A model generated the notes under the pieces. It searched no databases and was not told the origin of the DNA. It worked only from the letters and a program-made list of their open reading frames with translations. This document shows positions 33,001-40,076 of a DNA stretch of 64,000 bases, one piece after another. This DNA comes from Clostridia bacterium (GTDB lineage: Bacteria; Bacillota; Clostridia; Christensenellales; UBA1242): positions 62,001 through 126,000 of the forward strand of contig JAFTTP010000001.1 in assembly GCA_017466725.1 (NCBI GenBank). Reading direction: 5' to 3'. Numbering within the stretch: the first letter of the stretch is position 1; the number at the start of each line of letters is the position of its first letter. The position numbers and the translations under genes are program-made.

Positions 33001-34141
33001 CAGTGATTGTTGTAGCAGTAACATCTTCAGTGTACTTACCATCTTTATCCATTTTCAATACTTGAAGTTGATAATAAGTAGAAACACCTTCATTTGCTGG
33101 TGAGTTTTTGCTGTCTGTTGTACCAAGAACTCCTGGCAATGTAGTTTCTACACCTACTGTTGCGGCATCAGGGAATTTAGATGCGAGTGTTGCAACAAGG
33201 TCATATCCTTCAGTTTCTTTTGTGCTGTCAGTATAGTAGTAATTTGCTTTTACTGTAAATGTCTTGCTTGTTGATGCAACATAAACTGCTTTACCGTTTA
33301 CTGTTTGATAGAAAGAGTAAACTACTTTTAAGGTTTTTCCATCATATGTGTATTTTGCATCATGTTCGTCATAGCTTGAAAGTTCTTCACCAGAAATATA
33401 GTACCCTACAAGTTTAGTAGCGTCTGTTTCATCATATTTAGGTTTAATTTCAAGTCCTTCGCCACCGTTTGTAAGTGCAAGTTTTACATATACATCACCA
33501 GTAACGCCTAATGTATCACCTGTAATGTAATTGTTGATTTCTGTATTTTTAAGAAGTGCCTTCTCGTTTTCTCCCATAACTGTTGGAAGTGGAAGAACAA
33601 CGTCTTTATTGTTTGCAATTGAGATGTCGTAAATGTTTGGAATTGCGTCTTCAATATTTGCCTCAAAGTCAAAGCTTGCCTCTGTTGCTTGGGCTGTAAT
33701 GTTGAGGTCGTAAGAATATTCAACATTGTCATCTACAACTTTGTAAGTAACAGTATAAACGCCAACCTTTTCAGCAAGGAATTTTCCGCCTTCAACCTTT
33801 ACTTCGTCGCCAGTTGCCTTTTCTGTAACAACAACTTCAGAAGTAACATTGTTTGTAAGATCCTTTTCGCCAATTGTAAGAGGTGTAGTTGCCTCTTTAT
33901 ATGAATAAGTTGCAGCAGGAATTGTAACCATTTCCCCTTTCTTAACAACAATTGATTGTTGTTCATTTGCAGCCACCCCTGTGTTAACAGAAATTCTGTT
34001 TACGTTTGCAAGGGTTGCGTCAGAGTAGTTTTCAAGCGCATTTGCAACTGCAGTTGCAGGGAAAAATGCACAGCACATAGCGCAAGCGAATCCAGCCGCA
34101 ACGGTTTTTAAAATTGATTTAGTAATCTTTGATTTAGCCAT
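30053..34141 (-). CDS. Giant membrane-anchored surface protein with Ig-like repeats
   Basis: A 1362-residue secreted protein. The signal peptide covers about residues 1-34 (SILKTVAAGFACAMCCAFF, ending at AVANA). The body is acidic and beta-rich, with several Ig-like units that end in similar strands: VGVYTVTYKVVDD, EGNYKFIYTVKD, GKYQVAITVVDAA, GKYTISYNVDA, GTYTLSITITDADGNSV. A single C-terminal transmembrane helix (about 1320-1342) and a basic tail (KKKLDKKEKSYRKERSN) anchor it; there is no LPxTG. A consensus promoter suggests strong expression, fitting an S-layer-like or adhesive role. Ligand unknown. Confidence 0.82.
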   Translation of the reverse strand: MAKSKITKSILKTVAAGFACAMCCAFFPATAVANALENYSDATLANVNRISVNTGVAANEQQSIVVKKGEMVTIPAATYSYKEATTPLTIGEKDLTNNVTSEVVVTEKATGDEVKVEGGKFLAEKVGVYTVTYKVVDDNVEYSYDLNITAQATEASFDFEANIEDAIPNIYDISIANNKDVVLPLPTVMGENEKALLKNTEINNYITGDTLGVTGDVYVKLALTNGGEGLEIKPKYDETDATKLVGYYISGEELSSYDEHDAKYTYDGKTLKVVYSFYQTVNGKAVYVASTSKTFTVKANYYYTDSTKETEGYDLVATLASKFPDAATVGVETTLPGVLGTTDSKNSPANEGVSTYYQLQVLKMDKDGKYTEDVTATTITDGNKFTAKDEGNYKFIYTVKDFYTGTEDATITRIITNVKDTKSASAFMYDAANPGFDAETKTYQSVENNFKTKGVNRNIIMYAIGGTDNMDKNTVSVRREIRNYSGIKEYVIEEELYNNYNLIFAPKTEGSTLIDLYQSVIEDNFALRTQLELKGIVTDTEALDYDAQAIIDEMQKYYLIVTNEFNKDAFGNPIISTEGFSETTEDALEQLMAQGYAYVKPQADRKGTFNNQSYTFYYFADDGINKETSIKKDIEFMEDYNDESVPTLTFSSDLQASYLATDTFKFNVVTATDDQDSRIKAVTAYRYVAEDKKTAIPCDATKSKIEYYAGRIADVEAGKWYNKAYQKVSSENWFVDTTATEYTVDLTEKPQGAAYVEIFAYAIDDNGNVGFFNKFVAIADATDLEMPELIQVKNAPTGTDAFKAPDEIALPTLKFSDDKINLATAKVSVYKITRDENTNEETGRKAIASYGMNTRLNTYLGTYTVNGGYFRASVGGKYQVAITVVDAAEHSVTSYFTYNVADSESETLDPTIDNISSLEEKTTPNKTVYLTPPSISLNKEEGFAYIGLDEDDETNTATWYNVEAISATSNDYKILDNLYFSAGSEGTYKLKYTAYLIKYATSALTTSGEKLVVKEGKLYYNNGTKDALIYLDADSEYALAVEGLADVPQFVKDNVEEDVVDSDAVITITVSGASLSINDSEMNLHYDVKTEYEVGDSIEVIKPVVDIVGTTEVDPEKTTISITRNSTTLATIKLSDWNDADEDIFIKDYFDTTTIEGKVFLKFHKAGKYTISYNVDATVGGGDTYSVTLSAGDVVAPELEIKDEIVEEGYKVGDTLHIAFSHETVADYLEMKDDEAVNTVESLLEDMVVKIKYESNSYETLDNEATEKGYYDYSYDLNQKGTYTLSITITDADGNSVTKLKEFEVGADKAKTGNKNDGWGGALIGLSVALLAGVIIYFVVSKKKLDKKEKSYRKERSNSRRK

Positions 34142-34182
34142 TTTTGTCTCCTATTTGTTATAACATTTATTTGTCAACACCA

Positions 34183-34211
34183 ATTATATACTATTTTTCC
34201 TTATAAGTCAA
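34183..34211 (-). promoter_or_regulatory. Promoter of the surface protein gene
   Basis: TTGACT (34206-34211) - 17 nt - TATAAT (34183-34188). The remaining gap to 34417 shows no gene. Confidence 0.88.
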
Positions 34212-34417
34212 GAATTTGCTTAAAGAAAACAAAAATATTTTGTGGTTTTAGGCCCCTTTTATGCTGTCTAAAAAAAACTAGTTTTGTCGATTAATAAAAT
34301 ACAAAATGAAGAATTTTTAAAAATGTTATCAAAAACAATCACATTTTGTCGAAAACAAAAGTAGTATGTTAATGTGGAAGAAAAACTTCCCAAGTACATA
34401 AGCTCTAGGAGGAACAA

Positions 34418-34618
34418 ATGAACTTTTTTAACAACAACAATGGTTGTGGTGGAAATTTTGACCACTGCGGCGGTTGCGACATTTGCAGTCTTATTCTTTG
34501 GATTATTATACTTCAATCATTATGCGGATGCGGCAACAACAACGGCTGCGGAATTGACAGCTGCACACTTGTAATACTTTTACTTTTGTGTGGATGTGGC
34601 AACAATCACTGCAAATAA
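34418..34618 (+). CDS. Cys/Gly/Asn-rich microprotein with two hydrophobic segments
   Basis: A 66-residue protein with 11 cysteines. CTAGGAGGAACAA gives a strong Shine-Dalgarno. The sequence is an internal duplication: NNNGCGG..., an isoleucine/leucine stretch, LCGCGNN, then again NNGCGIDSC, LVILLLL, LCGCGNN. This design (short hydrophobic core between CG-rich turns) recalls small sporulation or coat peptides such as the YjcZ type, but is not the same. No antisense gene competes. It has its own terminator. Function unknown. Confidence 0.7.
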   Translation: MNFFNNNNGCGGNFDHCGGCDICSLILWIIILQSLCGCGNNNGCGIDSCTLVILLLLCGCGNNHCK

Positions 34619-34629
34619 TTAAAACCTCA

Positions 34630-34663
34630 AGAAAAATAGCCATAAAAACTTGGCTATTTTTTT
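34630..34663 (+). terminator. Terminator of the Cys-rich microprotein gene
   Basis: Stem AAAAATAGCCA/TGGCTATTTTT with a short loop, followed by T-rich sequence. Confidence 0.85.
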
Positions 34664-34744
34664 ATTTTTGCACAAGAATTTTGTTAATTTCCTTTACATT
34701 TGCATGTTTTTGATTTAAAATATATAAAACGATATGGAGGAAGT

Positions 34745-35119
34745 ATGAAATTTGATAAAAGTTGTGAAGTGATTTGGCATGATAGAAAAAGACACTTAGG
34801 TATGCCAATTTCATTTTATAGATATTACATTGTAAAGAAAGAGGGAGAGTGGGTAAAATTTTTTAGACACAAAGGTTTTTTCTCTGCAATTATTGACGAA
34901 ATGAACGTATATAGATGCTATGACGTCACACTGAAAATTACTTTATTTGATAAAATCTTTAAAACGGGTACAATTGAAATATGCTCGAATGACGCCTCAG
35001 CACCTGTTTTCCATTTGCGCCGCGTAAAAAATCCATACCAAGTGCGAGACCTCGTTTCAAGCTTAATTGAACTTGAAAGAAAGAAACACAAAGTAGGTTT
35101 AACAGAATTTCACGGATAA
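34745..35119 (+). CDS. Bacterial PH-domain-like protein
   Basis: A 124-residue soluble protein with a pleckstrin-homology-like pattern: RCYDVTLKITLFDKIFKTGTIEICSNDASAPVFHL and KNPYQVRDLVSSLIE match the second half of bacterial bPH_2/DUF304 domains (VT..rl....f.tGti.l.s.d...p...l..v.n.....d.i). TATGGAGG precedes ATG. Unlike most relatives it has no transmembrane helix. Role unknown. Confidence 0.72.
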   Translation: MKFDKSCEVIWHDRKRHLGMPISFYRYYIVKKEGEWVKFFRHKGFFSAIIDEMNVYRCYDVTLKITLFDKIFKTGTIEICSNDASAPVFHLRRVKNPYQVRDLVSSLIELERKKHKVGLTEFHG

Positions 35120-35150
35120 ATAAAAAGCAACCATTAAGGTTGCTTTTTTT
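35120..35150. terminator. Bidirectional terminator
   Basis: Stem AAAAAGCAACC/GGTTGCTTTTT between the PH-domain gene and rluD. Confidence 0.9.
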
Positions 35151-36033
35151 GTTTGCTTAAATAGTCTTGAAAATGCTTTGGAAGACCAATTTCAAACTGC
35201 ATATTTTTATTTGTTCGTGGATGGGTAAACTCTAACGAATAAGAATGTAAAAGTTGCCCATTAAGCCCCTTTTCGCTCTTACCGTAAACATCATCACCTA
35301 CAATTGTATGCCCAAGTGCCTTGCAATGCACACGTATTTGATGCGTCCTACCCGTTTGCAACGCAAACTCAACAAGGTCAAATTTTTCATACCTTTCTAA
35401 AACTTTATAGTTTGTAATTGCAAATTTCCCCTTGTCAGATACCGACATTTTTTTTCGGTCTTTTTTATCACGTTCGATATACGTTTCAATACGACCTTCA
35501 TCGTTTTTAAGATGACCATTTACAAGGGCAAGGTATTTGCGTTTGCAAGTTTTGTCTTTAATTTGTTTTGCCAAACTTACATGTGCTGCATCATTTTTCG
35601 CAACAATCATAAGCCCCGATGTATTTTTATCAAGCCTGTGCACAATGCCAGGGCGCAAAACACCATTTATTCCACTTAAATCTTTCACTCGATATAAAAG
35701 CCCATTGACCAGCGTGCCGTCTTTAGTGGACGAACAAGGGTGCACAACAAGCCCCTGTGGCTTATTTATGACAAGTAAATCACCATCCTCGTAAACTATG
35801 TCGAAATCTACGTTTTCAGCCTTAGCGTCAAGCGGTTTTACTTCTTCAATTTCATATTCTACCCTGTCGCCAATCTTGCCTTTGGCACCCGCTTTAACAA
35901 CTTTACCATTTAATGTAACCTTGCCATCGTCAATCATCTGCTTGATGTGAGAACGGGTAAATTGCGACAATTTCTCTGCGACCAAATTATCTAGGCGAAC
36001 ATTTTCTTTATCAATAATGAAAAAATTACTCAT
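35134..36033 (-). CDS. rluD: RluD-type 23S rRNA/tRNA pseudouridine synthase
   Basis: A 299-residue RluA-family enzyme: N-terminal S4 domain (VRLDNLVAEKLSQFTRSHIKQMI), then the catalytic block GIVHRLDKNTSGLMIVAKN with the nucleophilic Asp, and HQIRVHCKALGHTIVGDD. The start at 36033 (GAAGG upstream) overlaps the lspA stop by 8 nt; lspA-rluD is a conserved pair. Which uridine it modifies cannot be told apart among RluA-type paralogues. Confidence 0.92.
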   Translation of the reverse strand: MSNFFIIDKENVRLDNLVAEKLSQFTRSHIKQMIDDGKVTLNGKVVKAGAKGKIGDRVEYEIEEVKPLDAKAENVDFDIVYEDGDLLVINKPQGLVVHPCSSTKDGTLVNGLLYRVKDLSGINGVLRPGIVHRLDKNTSGLMIVAKNDAAHVSLAKQIKDKTCKRKYLALVNGHLKNDEGRIETYIERDKKDRKKMSVSDKGKFAITNYKVLERYEKFDLVEFALQTGRTHQIRVHCKALGHTIVGDDVYGKSEKGLNGQLLHSYSLEFTHPRTNKNMQFEIGLPKHFQDYLSKQKKQP

Positions 36034-36583
36034 TTTCGCCTTCCTTTTTGTCGATTTTTTTAATTTTTTCATCTTTTTTCTTGTTTTTATCCTCTTTCGA
36101 ATAGAAAAAGAGGAAATAAATGATGAACACAACAACGCCTACGCATATTCCCACATCTGCAAAGTTGAATGCGGGAAAATCCATAAACTGAAAATTGAGA
36201 AAATCACGCACAAATCCAAGTGCAATCCTATCAACCATATTGCCAATACATCCGCCAGCAATTAAACCAACACTACAAGCAAGCCACATTGATGACTTCT
36301 CTTTTGTTTGCCTTAAACGAAGGGCATAAAACACAAGCATCAACACCAAAATGATTACAGATAAAATAACAAGTCCAATGGTACTACCAGAAAAAATCCC
36401 CCATGGGCCACCATCATTTTCAACATGTACAAAGTCGATAAAACCAGGAATAACCTTTGCGTTATCCCCCTTGTTTGGCACTAAATTTTTAAATATCAAT
36501 TCTTTTGTCACAAGGTCAAGTGCCACAACAAGCGCAAACACAAGCCCCGCAACAATTAAAGACCAAGTTCGTTTATTCTTCAA
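36026..36583 (-). CDS. lspA: Lipoprotein signal peptidase
   Basis: A 185-residue, four-helix aspartic protease that cuts prolipoproteins. The catalytic pair is visible in GGCIGNMVDRIALGFVRDF and FNFADVGI. The N-terminal helix and WGIFSG loop are typical. A Lys/Glu-rich cytoplasmic tail of about 30 residues follows. It overlaps sepF by 11 nt and rluD by 8 nt. Confidence 0.94.
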   Translation of the reverse strand: MKNKRTWSLIVAGLVFALVVALDLVTKELIFKNLVPNKGDNAKVIPGFIDFVHVENDGGPWGIFSGSTIGLVILSVIILVLMLVFYALRLRQTKEKSSMWLACSVGLIAGGCIGNMVDRIALGFVRDFLNFQFMDFPAFNFADVGICVGVVVFIIYFLFFYSKEDKNKKKDEKIKKIDKKEGENE

Positions 36584-36938
36584 CGTCCATCCCCTCTGGT
36601 AAAATTAAATATAAATTTTCATCATCTAAATTGATTTTTCTTGCATTAGACGCAAATATAAAACCATCTAAAAAGTCTAAAATGCGTTTGCTGTTTTCTT
36701 CATTGCAGCCTTCAAGTGAAATTATTACAGGCTTATTTTCCATAACAAAGCACACAAAGTCGTTAATATGCTCGTAAACTTCTGGATAATATACTGAAAT
36801 TCCATCAATTTGATCAATACGTTTTTTACCCTTATTATTCAAACTATAAGTTGCTTTAGTTTTGTTTTTCTTCTCTGCTTTTGGCTTTTTTTCACCCTCA
36901 AAGCCAAGCGCACGAAACAGTCCGCCCATAAATCCCAT
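36573..36938 (-). CDS. sepF: Cell division protein SepF
   Basis: A 121-residue SepF/YlmF-type FtsZ-membrane linker. The N-terminal amphipathic helix (MGFMGGLFRALGF), basic linker and the globular domain with PVIISLEGC, SKRILDFLDGFIFAS and ENLYLILPEG are in the expected order. AGAGGTG precedes ATG. It is the first gene of sepF-lspA-rluD, matching the sepF-(...)-lspA region of other Firmicutes. Confidence 0.88.
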   Translation of the reverse strand: MGFMGGLFRALGFEGEKKPKAEKKNKTKATYSLNNKGKKRIDQIDGISVYYPEVYEHINDFVCFVMENKPVIISLEGCNEENSKRILDFLDGFIFASNARKINLDDENLYLILPEGMDVEE

Positions 36939-37024
36939 AAAATCACCTCTTTACCGACAATTTTGCTTAGTTTTAAGGATTATAACATAAAATGTTACAA
37001 AATTAAAATAATTATAGGCAAAAT

Positions 37025-37050
37025 AAAAGAAAACCCAAAGGTTTTCTTTT
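37025..37050 (-). terminator. Terminator downstream of the small MKG-type membrane genes
   Basis: Stem AAAGAAAACC/GGTTTTCTTT with a CAAA-type loop followed by T-rich sequence on the minus strand. Confidence 0.8.
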
Positions 37051-37055
37051 ATTTG

Positions 37056-37292
37056 TTATAAATCAAGCCCATCTTCCTCTTTATTTCTTCTAGATGGATT
37101 CATAATCAATTTACCAGTTGTTGGTTTTTCTGGCATAGATGCAACTGGAGTTGTGCTGATATTTGAATAGTCTTTGTCGCTAGTTTCGAGACACTTGATT
37201 TGATCTTCTATATTTGCTTTTCTGTAAATTCCTAACATTACACACACTGTTGTTAATACAGCAAGTATTTTATTTTTCAATGTTCCTTTCAT
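37056..37292 (-). CDS. Small membrane protein, MKG(x)LKNKI paralogue 1
   Basis: A 78-residue protein. The first 22 residues (MKGTLKNKILAVLTTVCVML) form a basic start plus hydrophobic helix, closely similar to the N-terminus of the next gene; the rest is polar and disordered. TGGAG precedes ATG. It could be a shortened paralogue. No function can be given. Confidence 0.6.
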   Translation of the reverse strand: MKGTLKNKILAVLTTVCVMLGIYRKANIEDQIKCLETSDKDYSNISTTPVASMPEKPTTGKLIMNPSRRNKEEDGLDL

Positions 37293-37363
37293 TTTTAATC
37301 TCCATATATAAAGTATATTTTAAATCAAGATATTTGTTGTTTTAAAGTGAAAAGAAAACTGGC

Positions 37364-37702
37364 TTATCTTTGCACTTCTGGTTCTTCATCTTGAGCTTGG
37401 TATTGATTTTCTTTGCCAATAAATGCAGTTGCAATCATACCAGTGCCAAACAATACACCTGCGCCAATAAAGCAGCATGATGTAACACCTTCAACTCTAT
37501 CAATTTCTTTTTGTTGTTTTTCGACTTCTTTATTATAATCTTCAACGTTTGAATAATTTTCTTTATTTAGATTTCCTAATTTGGATTTCAACATTGCTGC
37601 ATGTCCTACTGCGGCCATACCAGACAACCCGAAAAATGATCCAAACACAACCCCAATCATTGCAATTGTTGTAATAATTTTATTTTTTAATACACCCTTC
37701 AT
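37364..37702 (-). CDS. Small membrane protein, MKG(x)LKNKI paralogue 2
   Basis: A 112-residue protein with two hydrophobic helices (about 8-32 and 75-95) around a polar, coiled-coil-like loop (NYSNVEDYNKEVEKQQKEID). The N-terminus MKGVLKNKIITTIAMIG resembles paralogue 1, and the hairpin layout resembles the larger upstream gene. AAGGAG precedes ATG at 37702, 44 nt after the stop of that gene. Unknown function. Confidence 0.65.
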   Translation of the reverse strand: MKGVLKNKIITTIAMIGVVFGSFFGLSGMAAVGHAAMLKSKLGNLNKENYSNVEDYNKEVEKQQKEIDRVEGVTSCCFIGAGVLFGTGMIATAFIGKENQYQAQDEEPEVQR

Positions 37703-37746
37703 ATCTATTCTCCTTATATTTATTGTATTAAACAGCAGTTTGTAAA

Positions 37747-38436
37747 TCAAATTAATTCAACGCCTTCACATTCCAGAATTTGACGTTCTTTTTCTTCTAT
37801 CTTGTCGCTAATCTCGTCTTGTTTAGTCTGACTTTCAGCAAACTTGTGATACGCTTTCTTTCTCTTTTGCTCGTACGCAGTTGCCCCCACAGCTGCCAAG
37901 CCACTTACAGCAAGCGATGCCATAGCTGTACAAGTTAAAGCAGAGTAACTCTTTTTGCTATATTCATCCTCAATTTCATCCAATTTTTTTATGTTTTGCT
38001 GGTAATTTTCTTTGACGTAAGTCATCGAATCTAATTCTCCCACTTTTTCTGTAAATTGATCAGTAGAAATTTTGCCTTCTGTGTAATATTGATAATATTG
38101 TTCAATCCTTCCTGACTTAATTTCTTTATATTCCTCAGAGTCCATATATTCATAAATTGCATGGTTTATCTGATCTTTTTTTGCAACATCATCTCCAGCC
38201 TTAAGGGCTCCTACTGCAAAAGCCACAACACCAGCTGCGGCTAATGTCAAATATGCGGTAATTTTCAGGTATCCACTTTCATTATCAAATTTCTTGGACA
38301 TCCTTATATATTTTTCTTCTTCACATTCAAGTTGATTTTGCATTTCTTCAAGTCGCGCAATTTCTCTTTCAAGTCTTCTAATTTCTGCTCTTTCTTTTTC
38401 TTTTCTTGTTTTTCTTGGTCTTGCTGTCTGTTTCAT
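37747..38436 (-). CDS. Coiled-coil protein with two membrane hairpins
   Basis: A 229-residue protein: basic N-terminus, coiled coil (about 15-45, RRLEREIARLEEMQNQ), hydrophobic segment (about 58-80), central helical domain with YYQYYTEGKISTDQF, a second hydrophobic segment (about 170-195) and a Glu/Lys-rich C-terminal coil. CAAGGAGAGG precedes ATG at 38436. It shares the helix-coil-helix plan with the two downstream small proteins, so the trio may form one membrane assembly. No family is recognised. Confidence 0.68.
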   Translation of the reverse strand: MKQTARPRKTRKEKERAEIRRLEREIARLEEMQNQLECEEEKYIRMSKKFDNESGYLKITAYLTLAAAGVVAFAVGALKAGDDVAKKDQINHAIYEYMDSEEYKEIKSGRIEQYYQYYTEGKISTDQFTEKVGELDSMTYVKENYQQNIKKLDEIEDEYSKKSYSALTCTAMASLAVSGLAAVGATAYEQKRKKAYHKFAESQTKQDEISDKIEEKERQILECEGVELI

Positions 38437-38508
38437 GATGCCTCTCCTTGCAACAATTATATCACAATTATTTTTATTGTCAATAGTGAATTTTAAATAC
38501 AAAAACAA

Positions 38509-38540
38509 AAAAAGCATACCTTACGGCATGCTTTTGTTTG
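38509..38540 (-). terminator. tuf terminator
   Basis: Stem AAAGCATGCC/GGTATGCTTT (one G-U), loop GTAA, then seven T on the minus strand. Confidence 0.88.
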
Positions 38541-38561
38541 TATTTTTAGTGAGCTCTAAAA

Positions 38562-39749
38562 TTATTCAATAATTGTAGAAACAACACCAGAACCTACTGT
38601 TCTGCCACCTTCACGGATAGCGAAACGAAGTCCTTCTTCAATAGCAACTGGGTTGATAAGAGAGATTGTCATCTTAACGTGGTCGCCAGGCATAACCATT
38701 TCTACGCCCTTTTCAAGTTCGATAACGCCAGTGATGTCAGTTGTTCTGAAGTAGAATTGTGGTCTGTAACCATTGAAGAATGGAGTATGACGTCCACCTT
38801 CTTCCTTCTTAAGAACGTAAACTTCAGCTGTGAACTTAGTGTGTGGGTGAATTGAACCTGGTTTGCAAAGAACTTGTCCTCTTTCGATTTCTGTTCTTTG
38901 GATACCACGAAGAAGAAGTCCAGCATTGTCTCCAGCGATTGCAGCGTCAAGAGATTTGTGGAACATTTCTACACCAGTGATAACTGTTTGTCTTGATTCT
39001 CCAAGACCTACGATTTCAACTGTGTCACCAACTTTAACAGTTCCTCTTTCAACTCTACCAGTAGCAACTGTTCCACGGCCAGTGATTGTAAATACGTCTT
39101 CAACAGGCATAAGGAATGGTTTGTCAGTTTCTCTTGGTGGTTCAGGAATGTAAGAGTCAAGAGCAGCAACAAGTTCTCCGATGCAAGCGCATGCTGGGTC
39201 TGAAGTGTTGCCAGCTTGAGCAGCTTCAAGAGCTTTGAATGCTGATCCTCTGATGATTGGAGTGTCGTCTCCTGGGAATCCGTACTCTGTAAGGAGGTCT
39301 CTGATTTCCATTTCAACGAGGTCTGCAAGTTCTTCATCATCAACTTGGTCCATTTTGTTCATGAATACAACGATGTATGGAACGCCAACTTGTCTTGCAA
39401 GAAGAATGTGTTCTCTTGTTTGAGGCATTGGACCATCAGTAGCAGCACAAACGAGGATAGCTCCGTCCATTTGAGCAGCACCAGTAATCATGTTTTTAAC
39501 GTAGTCTGCGTGTCCTGGGCAGTCAACGTGAGCGTAGTGACGAGTTTCTGATTCGTATTCTACGTGAGAAGTATTAATTGTAATACCTCTTGCCTTTTCT
39601 TCTGGGGCTTTGTCGATTTCATCATATTTCATTTTTTGTGTGCCGTAAAGCATTGTGATTGCGGCTGTAAGAGTAGTCTTACCATGGTCAACGTGTCCAA
39701 TTGTACCAACGTTAACGTGTGGCTTTGATCTAACATAAGCTTCTGCCAT
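38562..39749 (-). CDS. tuf: Elongation factor Tu
   Basis: A 395-residue EF-Tu that brings aminoacyl-tRNA to the ribosome. [10 protein letters not shown] (G1), RGITIN (G2), DCPGHADY (G3), NKMDQ (G4) and GSAFKAL (G5) are intact, followed by both beta-barrel domains. AAAGGAG precedes ATG. It is the last gene of the str operon but has its own promoter, 326 nt after fusA. Only one copy is in the window. Confidence 0.98.
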   Translation of the reverse strand: MAEAYVRSKPHVNVGTIGHVDHGKTTLTAAITMLYGTQKMKYDEIDKAPEEKARGITINTSHVEYESETRHYAHVDCPGHADYVKNMITGAAQMDGAILVCAATDGPMPQTREHILLARQVGVPYIVVFMNKMDQVDDEELADLVEMEIRDLLTEYGFPGDDTPIIRGSAFKALEAAQAGNTSDPACACIGELVAALDSYIPEPPRETDKPFLMPVEDVFTITGRGTVATGRVERGTVKVGDTVEIVGLGESRQTVITGVEMFHKSLDAAIAGDNAGLLLRGIQRTEIERGQVLCKPGSIHPHTKFTAEVYVLKKEEGGRHTPFFNGYRPQFYFRTTDITGVIELEKGVEMVMPGDHVKMTISLINPVAIEEGLRFAIREGGRTVGSGVVSTIIE

Positions 39750-39785
39750 TTTTAAAATTCTCCTTTTTTTATAATTACTAACGAT

Positions 39786-39814
39786 AGTTTAGCATATTTT
39801 TTTTGTTTTGTAAA
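39786..39814 (-). promoter_or_regulatory. tuf promoter
   Basis: TTTACA (39809-39814) - 17 nt - TAAACT (39786-39791). A perfect hairpin TTGTAAAAT/ATTTTACAA overlaps the -35 region (about 39808-39826). Confidence 0.6.
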
Positions 39815-40076
39815 ATGATTTTACAAGAATTTTTTAGTTTTTTAGGGCCACCACGCCCCCTTCGAAGTAATCGTTGTAGGACAACCAAAGTTTTTAACGC
39901 GGACACGATTAAAAATCTAACCGCTAAACTTTTGTTTTCCCACCAATGCCCCCTTTCCCACGCTTGAAATTTCACAAGTGCAAATTTCTACGCGAAAAGG
40001 AGTTGATTTTAAAATTATTTATCCACTTTTGGCGGTTGGTTTGACGGGAACTATACCGCCAAAAGATTGATAACTA
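39815..40076. other. Unexplained fusA-tuf intergenic region with an 11-bp inverted repeat
   Basis: Richer in G and C than its surroundings around 39840-39960 and without a believable gene. At 40026-40036 and 40055-40065 CTTTTGGCGGT and ACCGCCAAAAG form a perfect 11-bp stem with an 18-nt loop, but no T-run follows on the minus strand, so it is not a standard terminator of fusA. Confidence 0.6.

Noticed and set aside
38702-39551. ORFs inside and opposite to tuf
   Set aside because: They are alternative frames of a highly conserved gene without start signals; the same holds for long opposite frames in fusA, kbl-like and ligA genes.
39778-39975. 65-residue ORF between fusA and tuf
   Set aside because: No Shine-Dalgarno, runs through the tuf promoter, and composition (WERGHWW, RRGRGGPKK) is unlike proteins of this genome.
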